NCBI RefSeq assembly: GCF_040812015.1
Contig: NZ_JBFNXJ010000004.1
Coordinates: 1-64,000 of the forward strand
Reading direction: 5' to 3'
Source: Chitinivorax sp. PXF-14
Lineage (GTDB): Bacteria; Pseudomonadota; Gammaproteobacteria; Burkholderiales; SCOH01
DNA: 64,000 nt
Positions 27,574-35,795 of the stretch are shown one piece after another. A model generated the notes under the pieces. It saw nothing but the letters and a program-made list of their open reading frames with translations, was not told the DNA's origin and ran no database searches. Position numbers and translations under genes: made by a program. Numbering within the stretch: position 1 is the first letter of the stretch; every line of letters starts with the position of its first letter.

Positions 27574-28035
27574 ATGAACGCCACCGTTCAAGCCTTGATC
27601 CATCTCGCCAATCGCGCCATCGCCGCGCTCGACTGCGTGCTTGCGCCGCTCGTCGACCTCGCCGTGCGGCTCTATCTGGCCAGCGTGTTCTTCCAGTCCG
27701 GGCTTACCAAGATCGCCGACTGGAGCTCGACCGTGGCCCTGTTCCAGGACGAATACAAGGTGCCGCTGCTGCCGCCCGAGCTGGCAGCGGCGATGGGCAC
27801 GGGCGGCGAGCTCGGCTTGCCGGTGCTGCTGGTGCTGGGCCTGGGCGGGCGCTTCGCGGCGTCCGGGCTGTTCGTCCTCAACGCCGTGGCGGTCTACTCC
27901 TATTACGACAGCCTGGTCGAGGCGACACGGCTGCACCATTATCTGTGGGGCGCGCTGCTGGCGATGCTGCTGGTGCACGGGCCGGGCGCGATCGCCGTCG
28001 ACCGCTGGATCAAGCGGCGCTGGGGTAGCATCTGA
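27574..28035 (+). CDS. DoxX family membrane protein of the buf operon
   Basis: A 153-residue, four-helix inner-membrane protein of the DoxX family (RLYLASVFFQSGLTKIADW, LPVLLVLGLGGRFAA and ALLAMLLVHGPGAI). DoxX-like genes regularly end buf and related MNIO operons (often named bufD); a role in electron supply or export is only supposed. CAGGAG lies upstream of the ATG. A strong hairpin follows the gene. Confidence 0.88.
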   Translation: MNATVQALIHLANRAIAALDCVLAPLVDLAVRLYLASVFFQSGLTKIADWSSTVALFQDEYKVPLLPPELAAAMGTGGELGLPVLLVLGLGGRFAASGLFVLNAVAVYSYYDSLVEATRLHHYLWGALLAMLLVHGPGAIAVDRWIKRRWGSI

Positions 28036-28066
28036 CCTGGCGGATAGCCGCGCCAGCCTTATAATT

Positions 28067-28103
28067 GAGGCCCGATGCCAGCCCGGCATCGGGCCTCTTT
28101 CAT
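28067..28103 (+). terminator. Terminator of the buf operon
   Basis: A perfect 13-bp stem (28067-28079 with 28085-28097, five-base loop) is followed by TTTCATT. It lies 32 bases after the doxX stop and 15 bases before the dacB start. The short T-run makes it a moderate terminator. Confidence 0.75.
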
Positions 28104-28117
28104 TGCCTGCCGAACCT

Positions 28118-29527
28118 ATGCCCACGCCTCGTCGTCTCCTTGCCTGTGTCCTTCCGCTGGTGCTGGCCGCCAGCGCCACTGCCGCCAGTCTGCCGCCCGA
28201 GGTCGGCGTGCTGCTCAAGCAGGCCGGCGTGTCGCCCGAGCACGTGGCGATTTACGTCAAGCCGGCCGACAGCCGCAATCCGACGCTGAGCTGGCATGGC
28301 GATCGCGCGATGAGCCCGGCCTCGGTGATGAAGCTGCTGACCACCTACGCGGGGCTCGAGCTGCTCGGGCCGGCCTTCCGTTGGCAGACCGAGTTCCATG
28401 CCACCGGCGACATCGCCAATGGCGTGCTCGACGGCAACCTCGTGCTGCGCGGCGGCGGCGACCCCAAGCTGTCGCTCGAACGGCTGTGGCTGATGCTGCG
28501 CGAGTTGCGTGCGCGTGGCGTGCGCGAGATACGTGGCGACATCGTGCTCGACCGCCTGTACTGGCAGCCCCAGGCGGCCGACCCGAATGCCTTCGACGGC
28601 CATGGCTATCGCACCTACAACGTCGGACCCGACGCGTTTCTCGCCAATTTCCAGTCGGTCGAGCTGCGCCTGCGGCCCGCCGCCGGCAGCGTGGAACTGA
28701 TGGCCGACCCGGCCTTGCCGTCGATGAAGCTCGACAACCAGCTCAGGCTCGACGGGGCTGACTGCGGCGACTGGAAGGAGAAGATCACGGTCAAGGTCGG
28801 CGACGATGGCCGCGTGCTGCTGCATGGGCCGCTTGCCGCGAGCTGTGGCGAGCGCCACCTGTATGTGAGCCTGTACAACCCGCCGCGCTATTTCGATGAG
28901 GCACTGCGCTGGATGTGGCAGGACATGGGCGGCCAGTGGCGCGGCAGGCTGCGCGACGGCCAACTGGCCGACTGGCCCGAGGCGCGGCCGCTGTTTGTGT
29001 TCGATTCGCTGCCGCTGGCCGAGGTGGTGCGCGACATCAACAAGTTCAGCAACAACACCCAGGCGCGCATGCTGTTCCTGGCGCTCGGCGGCGCCTACCA
29101 GCCCGTCGACGCGCTGCTGCCGCAGGCCGCGGCGCGCATCAAGGGCTGGCTCGCGGGCAAGCATCTCGATTTCCCCGAGCTGGTGATCGAGAACGGCTCG
29201 GGCCTGTCGCGCGACGAGCGGATCAGCGCCGAGCACCTGGGCCGCCTGCTCGAATCGGCGCTGACGAGCCCCGTCGGGCCGGAGCTGCTGTCGTCGCTGC
29301 CGGTGGTGGCGGTCGATGGCACCATGAAAAAGCGCCTGAGCGGCAGCGGCGTAGCGGCGCACATCAAGACCGGCTCGCTCGACGGCGTGCGCTCGGTGGC
29401 AGGCGTGGTGCACCTGCCGGACGGCCCGGTGATCGTCGTCGGCATCATCAACGACGCCAGGGCCGCTGCCGCCGTCCCCGCGCTCGATGCGCTGATCGAG
29501 TGGGCGGGGCGGCCTGCGCGGCCCTGA
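28118..29527 (+). CDS. dacB: D-alanyl-D-alanine carboxypeptidase/endopeptidase (PBP4)
   Basis: A 469-residue periplasmic peptidase of family S13 that trims and cleaves peptidoglycan cross-links. A signal peptide covers about residues 1-23 (ending ATAA-S). The three penicillin-binding motifs are present: S69-VMK, SNN in INKFSNNTQARM and KTG in AHIKTGSLDGVRS. The large insertion between motif 1 and 2 (domain II, with GDIVLDRLYWQP and TYNVGPDAFLANF) is normal for PBP4. The ATG at 28118 begins the signal peptide. No operon partner. Confidence 0.94.
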   Translation: MPTPRRLLACVLPLVLAASATAASLPPEVGVLLKQAGVSPEHVAIYVKPADSRNPTLSWHGDRAMSPASVMKLLTTYAGLELLGPAFRWQTEFHATGDIANGVLDGNLVLRGGGDPKLSLERLWLMLRELRARGVREIRGDIVLDRLYWQPQAADPNAFDGHGYRTYNVGPDAFLANFQSVELRLRPAAGSVELMADPALPSMKLDNQLRLDGADCGDWKEKITVKVGDDGRVLLHGPLAASCGERHLYVSLYNPPRYFDEALRWMWQDMGGQWRGRLRDGQLADWPEARPLFVFDSLPLAEVVRDINKFSNNTQARMLFLALGGAYQPVDALLPQAAARIKGWLAGKHLDFPELVIENGSGLSRDERISAEHLGRLLESALTSPVGPELLSSLPVVAVDGTMKKRLSGSGVAAHIKTGSLDGVRSVAGVVHLPDGPVIVVGIINDARAAAAVPALDALIEWAGRPARP

Positions 29528-29705
29528 GGCACAGGCCGTGCAGGGGCCGCGGGCTAAAGCCGTACGGGGTGCGGTAACACCTATGCCAGCGCCGCGCCCC
29601 AAGCCCGGCGCCTACCCGGAGAGCCGCGTCCGTATTGGTGCTGCCTGATATCTTGGTTAGCAGGCGTGCTGCCTTGCAATGTGAGCAAGGTGTGGGTATC
29701 GGCAT

Positions 29706-29724
29706 TATCTTGCATGGCAAGATA
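29706..29724. promoter_or_regulatory. Palindromic operator 1 ahead of padR
   Basis: TATCTTGCATGGCAAGATA has perfect 8-base arms around ATG, or TATCTT-N7-AAGATA. It overlaps a possible -35 (TTGCAT 29710-29715) with TATGCT 17 bases on (29733-29738). A related half-site TATCTT lies at 29649-29654. Likely a PadR autoregulation site (inference). Confidence 0.6.
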
Positions 29725-29747
29725 CCTTGCGTTATGCTTGGTTGGTG

Positions 29748-29769
29748 ACGCACTGGAAAGTGCGTTTTT
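29748..29769 (+). terminator. Hairpin with T-run inside the padR leader
   Basis: A 7-bp stem ACGCACT / AGTGCGT with a GGAA tetraloop (29748-29765), extended by T residues to 29769. It sits between the two operators and upstream of padR, so it could stop read-through from dacB or act as an attenuator. Confidence 0.6.
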
Positions 29770-29779
29770 GTGGCACAGC

Positions 29780-29798
29780 TATCTTGTGATGTAAGGTA
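29780..29798. promoter_or_regulatory. Palindromic operator 2 ahead of padR
   Basis: TATCTTGTGATGTAAGGTA, the same TATCTT-N7-AAGATA design with one mismatch, ends 32 bases before the padR start. With GC and GC flanks the arms extend to GCTATCTT/AAGGTAGC. Proximity to the start fits autorepression. Confidence 0.55.
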
Positions 29799-29830
29799 GC
29801 TTTCAATAAAAGAGAGTAAATCCTAAGTCG

Positions 29831-30148
29831 ATGAAAACACAGCTGAAAAAAGGGACGCTCGAGATGTGTGTGTTGGCCTTGCTGGAAAAGGCCGACAGCT
29901 ACGCGTACGAAATAGTCTCGAAGCTGGCAGACGGGGTCGAGATGAGCGAAGGCACGATTTACCCATTGATGCGGCGCCTGCAGAACGAGGCCTGGGTGAC
30001 GACCTATCTGGTCGAATCCGAGTCGGGGCCGCCTCGCAAATACTATAAATTGACGGATACCGGCCGGCAGGAGCTCGCCGGCATGAAGCAGGAATGGTTC
30101 GAGTTCCTGGCGGAAGTGAACAAGATTCTGGGGGAGGGCAATGAATAA
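29831..30148 (+). CDS. PadR family transcriptional regulator
   Basis: A 105-residue winged-helix protein. The core MKTQLKKGTLEMCVLALLEK, SYAYEIVSKL, MSEGTIYPLMRRLQ (recognition helix) and PPRKYYKLTDTGRQEL (wing) is typical of PadR-s1 proteins, which are usually autorepressors released by a small ligand or by membrane stress. AGAGAG precedes the ATG. It overlaps the next gene by eight bases; PadR-HAAS pairs of this type are frequent, so the two probably act together. Confidence 0.93.
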   Translation: MKTQLKKGTLEMCVLALLEKADSYAYEIVSKLADGVEMSEGTIYPLMRRLQNEAWVTTYLVESESGPPRKYYKLTDTGRQELAGMKQEWFEFLAEVNKILGEGNE

Positions 30149-31232
30149 GGAGCAGTTCCTCAAAAGCATGAGGAAGGAGTTGTCGCGGCTCCCCAAGGCT
30201 GAGCTCGACGAGATCATCGCCGATTATCAGGAATACTTTCACGATGGCATGGCCAGCGGGCGCAGCGAGGAAGAGATCGCCCGCGCGCTGGGCGATCCGA
30301 AGAAGCTCGCTCGCGAATTGCTGGCGCAGCAGCATATCGACGCCTGGAAGGCCGACAAGAGCATCGGCAACCTGATGCGCGTGGTGCTGGCCGTCGCCGC
30401 GCTGGGCAGCCTGAACCTGTTCCTCGCCATCCCGATGCTGGCCTTCATGGCTGTGCTGACCGTGTCCTACGCCTGCTCGATGGCCTTGATCGTCATCGGC
30501 ATCGTGTTCGCGCTGAGCCTGATCCCAGGCTTCTCGTCGCTGACCGGGCTCAACGGCAACATCGTGATCGGCCACGACAGCAAGAATGCGAGCCTCGGCA
30601 TCCAGCTGATGGATGACTACAAGGCTGGTGACGGCCAGCGCCGCGGCACGCTGCCCGAGCCGCCCGACGCACCCGAAGCGACTGAGCCGCCGGAACCGGA
30701 CAGCGACATCCCACCGATTACGCCCGCTCCGAAAGGCCATGCGGCTGACACCGGGGTCAAGCTCGGCATCGGCGCCGACATCACCGGCGACGACGGCAGC
30801 GTGGTCCACATCGAGCGCAAGGACGGCCAGATTATCCGCCGCGAAATCCATGGCAAGAACGGCGACAAGGTGCTGATCGAGCGCGACGAAAAGGGCAACG
30901 AGCATGTGCGCATCGAGGGGGCGGACGGCGACCGCGTGGTGATCGACCGCCACAGCGACAAGCGCCCATCCAGCGTGCAGATCCACGACGCCAAGGGCCA
31001 GGATATCCATATCGAAGGGCTCGGCGGCATTACCCGGACGCAGGCGCAGCTTGCTGGCGCCGCGATCGGCATCGTCGGCGGCGGCCTCTGGCTGTGGCTC
31101 AATATGGTATTCACCCGCCTGGTGTTCCGCGGCTTCGTGCGTTATGTCCGCCTCAACGCGTCGATCATTCGCGGCCATGCGGGCGAAGCCAGGGAGGCAG
31201 CGCATGAGCTCAAGCGCGACCTGCGCGGCTAA
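30141..31232 (+). CDS. HAAS-domain (DUF1700-like) membrane protein with beta-repeat region
   Basis: A 363-residue protein. Residues 1-65 form the helical HAAS domain (MNKEQFLKSMRKELSRLPK, then ELDEIIADYQEYFHDGMASG and GDPKKLARELL). Two or three membrane helices follow (about 76-130), a Pro/Glu-rich linker (170-200), a charged repeat region (218-294), then a last helix (about 303-330) and a basic helical tail. The repeats are about 10-13 residues long with the theme G-D-x-V-x-I-E-R, suggesting a beta-solenoid or sheet. HAAS proteins pair with PadR regulators and couple membrane state to gene control. The role of the repeats is unknown. Confidence 0.85.
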   Translation: MNKEQFLKSMRKELSRLPKAELDEIIADYQEYFHDGMASGRSEEEIARALGDPKKLARELLAQQHIDAWKADKSIGNLMRVVLAVAALGSLNLFLAIPMLAFMAVLTVSYACSMALIVIGIVFALSLIPGFSSLTGLNGNIVIGHDSKNASLGIQLMDDYKAGDGQRRGTLPEPPDAPEATEPPEPDSDIPPITPAPKGHAADTGVKLGIGADITGDDGSVVHIERKDGQIIRREIHGKNGDKVLIERDEKGNEHVRIEGADGDRVVIDRHSDKRPSSVQIHDAKGQDIHIEGLGGITRTQAQLAGAAIGIVGGGLWLWLNMVFTRLVFRGFVRYVRLNASIIRGHAGEAREAAHELKRDLRG

Positions 31233-31488
31233 GCACGACGGCCGCTGGCGGCGGCGCCTCGCGGCCAGGCTGCGCGCCAGCCTGATCGACGAGCCGGCGT
31301 TGCTACCGCCACTCGCGCTGGGCGTGCCCGTGGTGATCGCGCAGGCAGCGGGCGCCAATGGTTTCCTGAGTGGTTGCGGCGGCCTGCTGACCAGAGAAGA
31401 TGCCGGTATCGCCAGCGTGTTGCTGCTCGATGGGCCGAGGGCGGGCCTGGTCTGGCGCTTTTATCGGCATGAGCTGGCGCGCGCCTGA
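31204..31488 (+). CDS. Small hypothetical protein overlapping the HAAS gene
   Basis: A 94-residue frame starting at ATG 31204, inside the end of the HAAS gene (29-base overlap), and ending 25 bases before a strong terminator. The start is basic (KHDGRWRRRLAARLRASL); the rest includes PPLALGVPVVIAQAAG, GCGGLLTREDAG and LVWRFYRHELARA. The operon position and terminator distance support it; no family is recognised. It could still be a chance frame in GC-rich DNA. Confidence 0.45.
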   Translation: MSSSATCAAKHDGRWRRRLAARLRASLIDEPALLPPLALGVPVVIAQAAGANGFLSGCGGLLTREDAGIASVLLLDGPRAGLVWRFYRHELARA

Positions 31489-31512
31489 GCGGGCCGACCA
31501 GCATCGAAGAAC

Positions 31513-31534
31513 AAGGGGCTCACGCCCCTTTTTT
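31513..31534 (+). terminator. Rho-independent terminator of the padR operon
   Basis: A 7-bp stem AAGGGGC / GCCCCTT with a TCAC loop (31513-31530) continues into T residues (TTTTTT in all, 31529-31534). It ends right at the stop of the convergent 6PGDH-like gene. Confidence 0.88.
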
Positions 31535-32367
31535 CATGACTCGGCCGCGGCCGGGCGGCTTGCACCGCGCAGGCTGGCCGCCAGGCGGGTTTCGAACTCA
31601 TCCACCGCGTGCGACGCCAGGCGGATCAGGTTAGCCAGCGCGGTGGCCGGCGATACCGTCGGCCGCGGTGGCTGGATCAGCCCATGCGGGTAGGGCTCGA
31701 AGGTGGTGGGCGGCTCGGTTTTGCTGTAGGCGTCGGCCAGCTGCGTCATGCGCTGCCGCAGGGCGGTATTTTCATGCCACAGATGAGTCAGTTGATCGGT
31801 ATCGAGCCCGAGCGGCGAGCTGGCGGTCAGCGAACGTGTCAGGCCGGCGAAGGTCCTGAGTGCGGCATCTTCGAGCAGATGCTGGATTTGCCGCACGAAA
31901 TGCCCGGCGCCGACGGCACCGCAATGCAGCCAGCCGGCCTGGCTCACCGGGGCCAGTGCGTCGAGGGCCGGCGCCGCCCGTTCGAGCTGGGCACGCGTGC
32001 CGCCGGCCATCAGGGCAAAGCCGTAGGGCACCCCCCAGGCGTTGCCCGCTACACCGACATCGAGATAGCCGACTTGGCGTGCGTCCAGCATCCGGGCACG
32101 CAGCGGGCTGTGCAGGCAGTCACCGTGGCCGCAGTCCACCAGCAGGTCGCCGGGTTGCAGCAGGTCGCCGAGCCGCGTCAGCCAGGCCTCGGCATGATCG
32201 GTATGGGCGGACTCGAGCCATAGCTGCCGGGGCCCCGTGAGCCCGTCCAACAACGCCTGTGCCGCGTCCGCCTCATGCGGCAGCATGAGGCAGGGCCGCC
32301 CTTGCTGGGCGAAGCGGTCGCCAAGATGGCGGCCGAGCGGGCTGGTGGCGAGTAAGGCGAGGTGCAT
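31534..32367 (-). CDS. Divergent 6-phosphogluconate dehydrogenase-like protein
   Basis: A 277-residue protein that resembles NAD-binding 6PGDH/beta-hydroxyacid dehydrogenases: YLDVGVAGNAWGVPYGFALMAGG matches the DxGTSGGxxGxxxGxxxMxGG block, and CGAVGAGHFVRQIQHLLED matches the GxGHxxKMxHNGIEY active-site helix. The Rossmann start (ALLATSPLGRHLGDRFAQQG) lacks a clean GxGxxG and the active-site Lys is Arg/Gln here, so catalysis is doubtful. It could be a degenerate paralogue of the YqeC type. The ATG at 32367 gives the family start. The LysR gene lies upstream on the same strand. Confidence 0.75.
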   Translation of the reverse strand: MHLALLATSPLGRHLGDRFAQQGRPCLMLPHEADAAQALLDGLTGPRQLWLESAHTDHAEAWLTRLGDLLQPGDLLVDCGHGDCLHSPLRARMLDARQVGYLDVGVAGNAWGVPYGFALMAGGTRAQLERAAPALDALAPVSQAGWLHCGAVGAGHFVRQIQHLLEDAALRTFAGLTRSLTASSPLGLDTDQLTHLWHENTALRQRMTQLADAYSKTEPPTTFEPYPHGLIQPPRPTVSPATALANLIRLASHAVDEFETRLAASLRGASRPAAAES

Positions 32368-32512
32368 GCGGGTCAGGGCCGACCCCCGGGGGGCGCCGTG
32401 CGCTCGGCACGGCTCTGGCGGCAGGAAAACTATACGCGCCGATTGTACGCGGAAACCCGTCGGCTTGCCCGCTCAAGTCTGTTACCGCTGGGTGACGCGG
32501 CAGGCCCGCGAA

Positions 32513-33424
32513 TCAGCGCAGCCCCTGCAGCAGTTGCTGCAATGTCGCATCGTCGCTCAGGTGGCGGATGAACCAGTGCAGCGCCTTGCCTGGCTGCCGC
32601 GCGCGCCAGGCAAGGTTGAGCTGGGCCACGGGCTTGGCCTCCTGCACGTCGAGCACCCGCAGCCGCCCCTCGTCGACATAGCGCTGCGCCAGGCCGCGCG
32701 GCAGGAAACCCACGCCGAGCCCGGCGGCCTGGGCTTCGGCCTTCTGCCGGATATCGCTGACGGTCAGCACATCCTGGCCGGTGAGCAGGCCGGAGGTGCG
32801 TGGCGACAGCGCGCGCGAGCTGTCGGCGGCCGAAACGGCACGGTAGTGGCGGACCAGCTCGGGTGGCAGCGGCTGCTGTGCGCTGGCGAGCGGGTGGCTC
32901 GGTGCCACGGCGAACACGAATTCCACCTCGCCCATCGGCCGCACGCTGTAGCCGCCGCCGGGCGGGCCATCCTCCATGGCGCCGATGGCGATGTCGGCCC
33001 GTGTGGAGACCAGTGCATCCCAGGTGCCGCCGAATACCTCGGTCATCAGCTTGATGCGGCTGGCGCCGCCCGCTGCGTCGAAGGCCGCCATCAGCGGGTA
33101 CAGGCAGCTCATGTCGATGAGGTCGGAGACCGCGATCTTGAGGTCGGTCTCCCAGCCGGTGGCGATGCGCTTGACGCGGCATTCGAGTAGGTTCGCGGCA
33201 TCGAGCAGGTGGCGGCCTTCGCGCAGCAGCTCCTCGCCGGCCGGGGTCAGCTTGGCGCGGTGGCCGGAGCGGTCGAAGATGGTGACGTCGAGGTCTTGTT
33301 CCAGCTTCTGCACCGCGTAGGTCACGGCCGAGGGGACGCGATACAGCTCGTCGGCAGCTGCTGCGAAGCTGCCTTTGCGGTCGATGGCGTCGAGTACCAG
33401 CAGGGCGTCGAGAGAAAGGCGCAT
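32513..33424 (-). CDS. LysR family transcriptional regulator
   Basis: A 303-residue LysR protein: N-terminal winged helix-turn-helix (LLVLDAIDRKGSFAAAADELYRVPSAVTYAVQKLEQDL) and a C-terminal periplasmic-binding-protein-like effector domain (DLKIAVSDLIDMSCLYPL to the end). Effector and targets are not visible. It is 145 bases upstream of the 6PGDH-like gene on the same strand, with no divergent partner; kup starts about 2 kb further on the same strand. Family assignment is firm. Confidence 0.94.
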   Translation of the reverse strand: MRLSLDALLVLDAIDRKGSFAAAADELYRVPSAVTYAVQKLEQDLDVTIFDRSGHRAKLTPAGEELLREGRHLLDAANLLECRVKRIATGWETDLKIAVSDLIDMSCLYPLMAAFDAAGGASRIKLMTEVFGGTWDALVSTRADIAIGAMEDGPPGGGYSVRPMGEVEFVFAVAPSHPLASAQQPLPPELVRHYRAVSAADSSRALSPRTSGLLTGQDVLTVSDIRQKAEAQAAGLGVGFLPRGLAQRYVDEGRLRVLDVQEAKPVAQLNLAWRARQPGKALHWFIRHLSDDATLQQLLQGLR

Positions 33425-33552
33425 CTTCGGATTTTCTGAATGGCGATGATGTTTCTAAAAGCCCGTCCGGGCTCGCTTGCTTCAGTCTAGGCGTGAAGCC
33501 TGGCTATCGCCAGTGCGAGGCCGTTCGGAATTCGCAAAGCGTGGCGTGCGGG

Positions 33553-33580
33553 AAAGAAAAAGCCCCGACGAATCGGGGCT
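33553..33580 (-). terminator. Rho-independent terminator of kup
   Basis: An 8-bp stem AGCCCCGA / TCGGGGCT with a four-base loop (33561-33580) is followed on the minus strand by TTTTTCTTTCCC. It lies 24 bases after the kup stop. Confidence 0.9.
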
Positions 33581-33604
33581 GGGCAGGTAGGCGGCGCGCC
33601 CCGG

Positions 33605-35488
33605 TCAGATTTCGACCTGGGTGCCGAGCTCGACCACGCGGTTGGGCGGAATCTTGAAGAAGTCGGTTGCCTTGACCGCGTTGCGCGACATGATCGCGAA
33701 CAGCTTTTCGCGCCACAGCGCCATGCCCGGCATGTCGCTCGGGATCAGGGTTTCGCGCGACAGGAAGAACGAGGTATCCATCATGTCGAACACCAGGCCC
33801 TGCTTGCTGCAGTCTTCGAGAATCTCGGCGATTTCCGGGTCCTCCTTGAAACCGTAGGACGCCTGGACCTTGTAGAAAGTCTCGCCCAGGCGCGAGATCT
33901 GCACGCGGTCGATGTCGGGTACGAAGGGGATATCCTCGGTGATGACCGTCAGGATCACCACGCGCTCGTGCAGCACCTTGTTGTGCTTGAGGTTGTGCAG
34001 CAGCGCATGCGGCACGCCTTCCTGGTTCGAGGCCATGAAGATCGCCGTGCCCTGCACGCGGGTCGGCGGATGGGCTTCGATCGCCTCGACGAAGCTGGCG
34101 AGCGGCAAGGCATCGGCCGACATGCGGTCGAGCAGGATCATGCGGCCGCGTTTCCAGGTTGTCAGCAGGGTGAAGGTCACCAGCCCCATGACCAGCGGGA
34201 ACCAGCCACCCTGGGAAATCTTCAGCGCATTGGCGCCAAGGAAGGCGGCATCGACGATGGCGAGCCCGATGAACAGCACGCCCAGCGCGAAACTGTTCCA
34301 CTGCCACAGATTGCGCGCGACGATGAAGGCCAGGATGGTGGTGATCATCATCGTGCCGGTCACCGCGATGCCGTAGGCCGCCGCCAGGTTGCTCGAGGAG
34401 CGGAAGCCGAGCACCAGGATGATGATCGAGACCAGCAGCATCCAGTTGATCGACGGCACGTAGATCTGGCCGATCTCCTTCTCGGAGGTGTGCAGGATGT
34501 CGATGCGTGGGAAATAGCCGAGCTGGACCGCCTGGCGCGTCATCGAGAAGGCGCCGGAGATGACCGCCTGCGACGCGATCACGGTCGCGGCGGTGGCCAG
34601 CACCACCAGCGGCAGCAGCGCCCAGCGCGGCGCCAGCAGGAAGAAGGGGTTTTCGACTGCCGCGGGGTTGTGCAGTACCAGTGCGCCCTGGCCGAAATAG
34701 TTGAGCAGCAGGGCAGGCAGCACGAAGCCGAACCAGGCGTAGCGGATCGGCTGTTTGCCGAAGTGGCCCATGTCCGCGTACAGCGCCTCGGCCCCGGTCA
34801 GGGCCAGCACCACGGCGCCGAGCGCGATGAAGGCGTGCCAGGTGTATTCGGTGAAGAAGTGCACGGCGTGCCAGGGATTGATTGCCGACAGCACTTCGGG
34901 CGAATGGGCGATATTGGCCACGCCGAGCACGGCGAGTACCGCGAACCAGAGCACCATGATCGGGCCGAACAGGATGCCGACGCGGGCCGTGCCCCAGCGC
35001 TGCATGGCGAACAGGATCACGAGCACGGCAATGGTGATCGGCTCGATATAGTGTTCGAGTGATGGGGCGACCACATTCAGGCCCTCGACCGCCGACAGTA
35101 CCGAGATGGCCGGCGTGATCATGCCGTCGCCGTAGAACAGCGAGGCGCCGAAGATGCCGATCAACATCATCAGCCACTTGCTCTTGGGGTGGGTATCGCT
35201 GACCGAGCGCAGCGCGAGTGTCATCAACGCCAGGATGCCGCCTTCACCCTCGTTGTCGGCACGCATGATGAACACCACATACTTGAGCGACACGACGATC
35301 AGGATGGACCAGAAGATCAGCGACAGGATGCCGAGCACATTGGCAGGCGTGGCCGGAATGGCGTGGGTGCCGGCGAAGCATTCCTTGATCGTATACAGCG
35401 GGCTGGTGCCGATGTCGCCATAGACGACGCCGATGGCGCCGAGCACCAAGCCGGCCAGACCATGTTTGCTACTACCTGCCTGCGACAT
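33605..35488 (-). CDS. kup: Low-affinity K+ transporter Kup
   Basis: A 627-residue K+/H+ symporter of the KUP family with 12 membrane helices and a C-terminal cytoplasmic domain. The signature GAIGVVYGDIGTSPLYTIKE occurs near the N-terminus, and ADNEGEGGILALMTLAL, ALYADMGHFGKQPIRYAW and SQAVISGAFSMTRQAVQLGY are further family blocks. Length is normal (about 620). It stands alone with its own terminator. The upstream gap (35489-35795) holds its promoter, but no riboswitch was recognised. Confidence 0.96.
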   Translation of the reverse strand: MSQAGSSKHGLAGLVLGAIGVVYGDIGTSPLYTIKECFAGTHAIPATPANVLGILSLIFWSILIVVSLKYVVFIMRADNEGEGGILALMTLALRSVSDTHPKSKWLMMLIGIFGASLFYGDGMITPAISVLSAVEGLNVVAPSLEHYIEPITIAVLVILFAMQRWGTARVGILFGPIMVLWFAVLAVLGVANIAHSPEVLSAINPWHAVHFFTEYTWHAFIALGAVVLALTGAEALYADMGHFGKQPIRYAWFGFVLPALLLNYFGQGALVLHNPAAVENPFFLLAPRWALLPLVVLATAATVIASQAVISGAFSMTRQAVQLGYFPRIDILHTSEKEIGQIYVPSINWMLLVSIIILVLGFRSSSNLAAAYGIAVTGTMMITTILAFIVARNLWQWNSFALGVLFIGLAIVDAAFLGANALKISQGGWFPLVMGLVTFTLLTTWKRGRMILLDRMSADALPLASFVEAIEAHPPTRVQGTAIFMASNQEGVPHALLHNLKHNKVLHERVVILTVITEDIPFVPDIDRVQISRLGETFYKVQASYGFKEDPEIAEILEDCSKQGLVFDMMDTSFFLSRETLIPSDMPGMALWREKLFAIMSRNAVKATDFFKIPPNRVVELGTQVEI

Positions 35489-35795
35489 TTTTCCTCCGTT
35501 GAGCAGGGCGCGTGAAGCGTGACCACTATTGCATGTTGTGGAGCTGCGAATCCGCCCGGGGCAGACGTGGCGACGAATGTTAGCACTTCGTTTGTAGGCC
35601 TAGAAGTGGGACTATAGGAAATATTTGTGCATTGCGACATATGCGTTTCGCGCCCGCTCGCGCCGTTGCTGGCGCTGCCGTCAATCCTCGCGATGGCGGC
35701 CGGCCAGGCTTTGCGGCGATACGACTGGCATGAGTCGCAGAGCGTGAATTATGCTTATGCCAATCCACCAAGCCCAATAAAGGACAAACCTGGCC
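35489..35795. other. 307-base divergent gap between kup and parA
   Basis: The gap between the divergent kup and parA-like genes must hold both promoters, but no convincing -35/-10 pair, operator or RNA element was recognised. AT-rich patches occur at 35610-35640 and 35745-35785. Confidence 0.4.

Larger units (their letters stand above)
29528..29830. other. 303-base regulatory gap ahead of padR
   Basis: After dacB the first 120 bases show nothing recognisable. From 29649 on there are several CAAGRT-type half-sites, two full palindromes and one hairpin with a T-run (listed separately). No coding region is supported. Confidence 0.5.
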
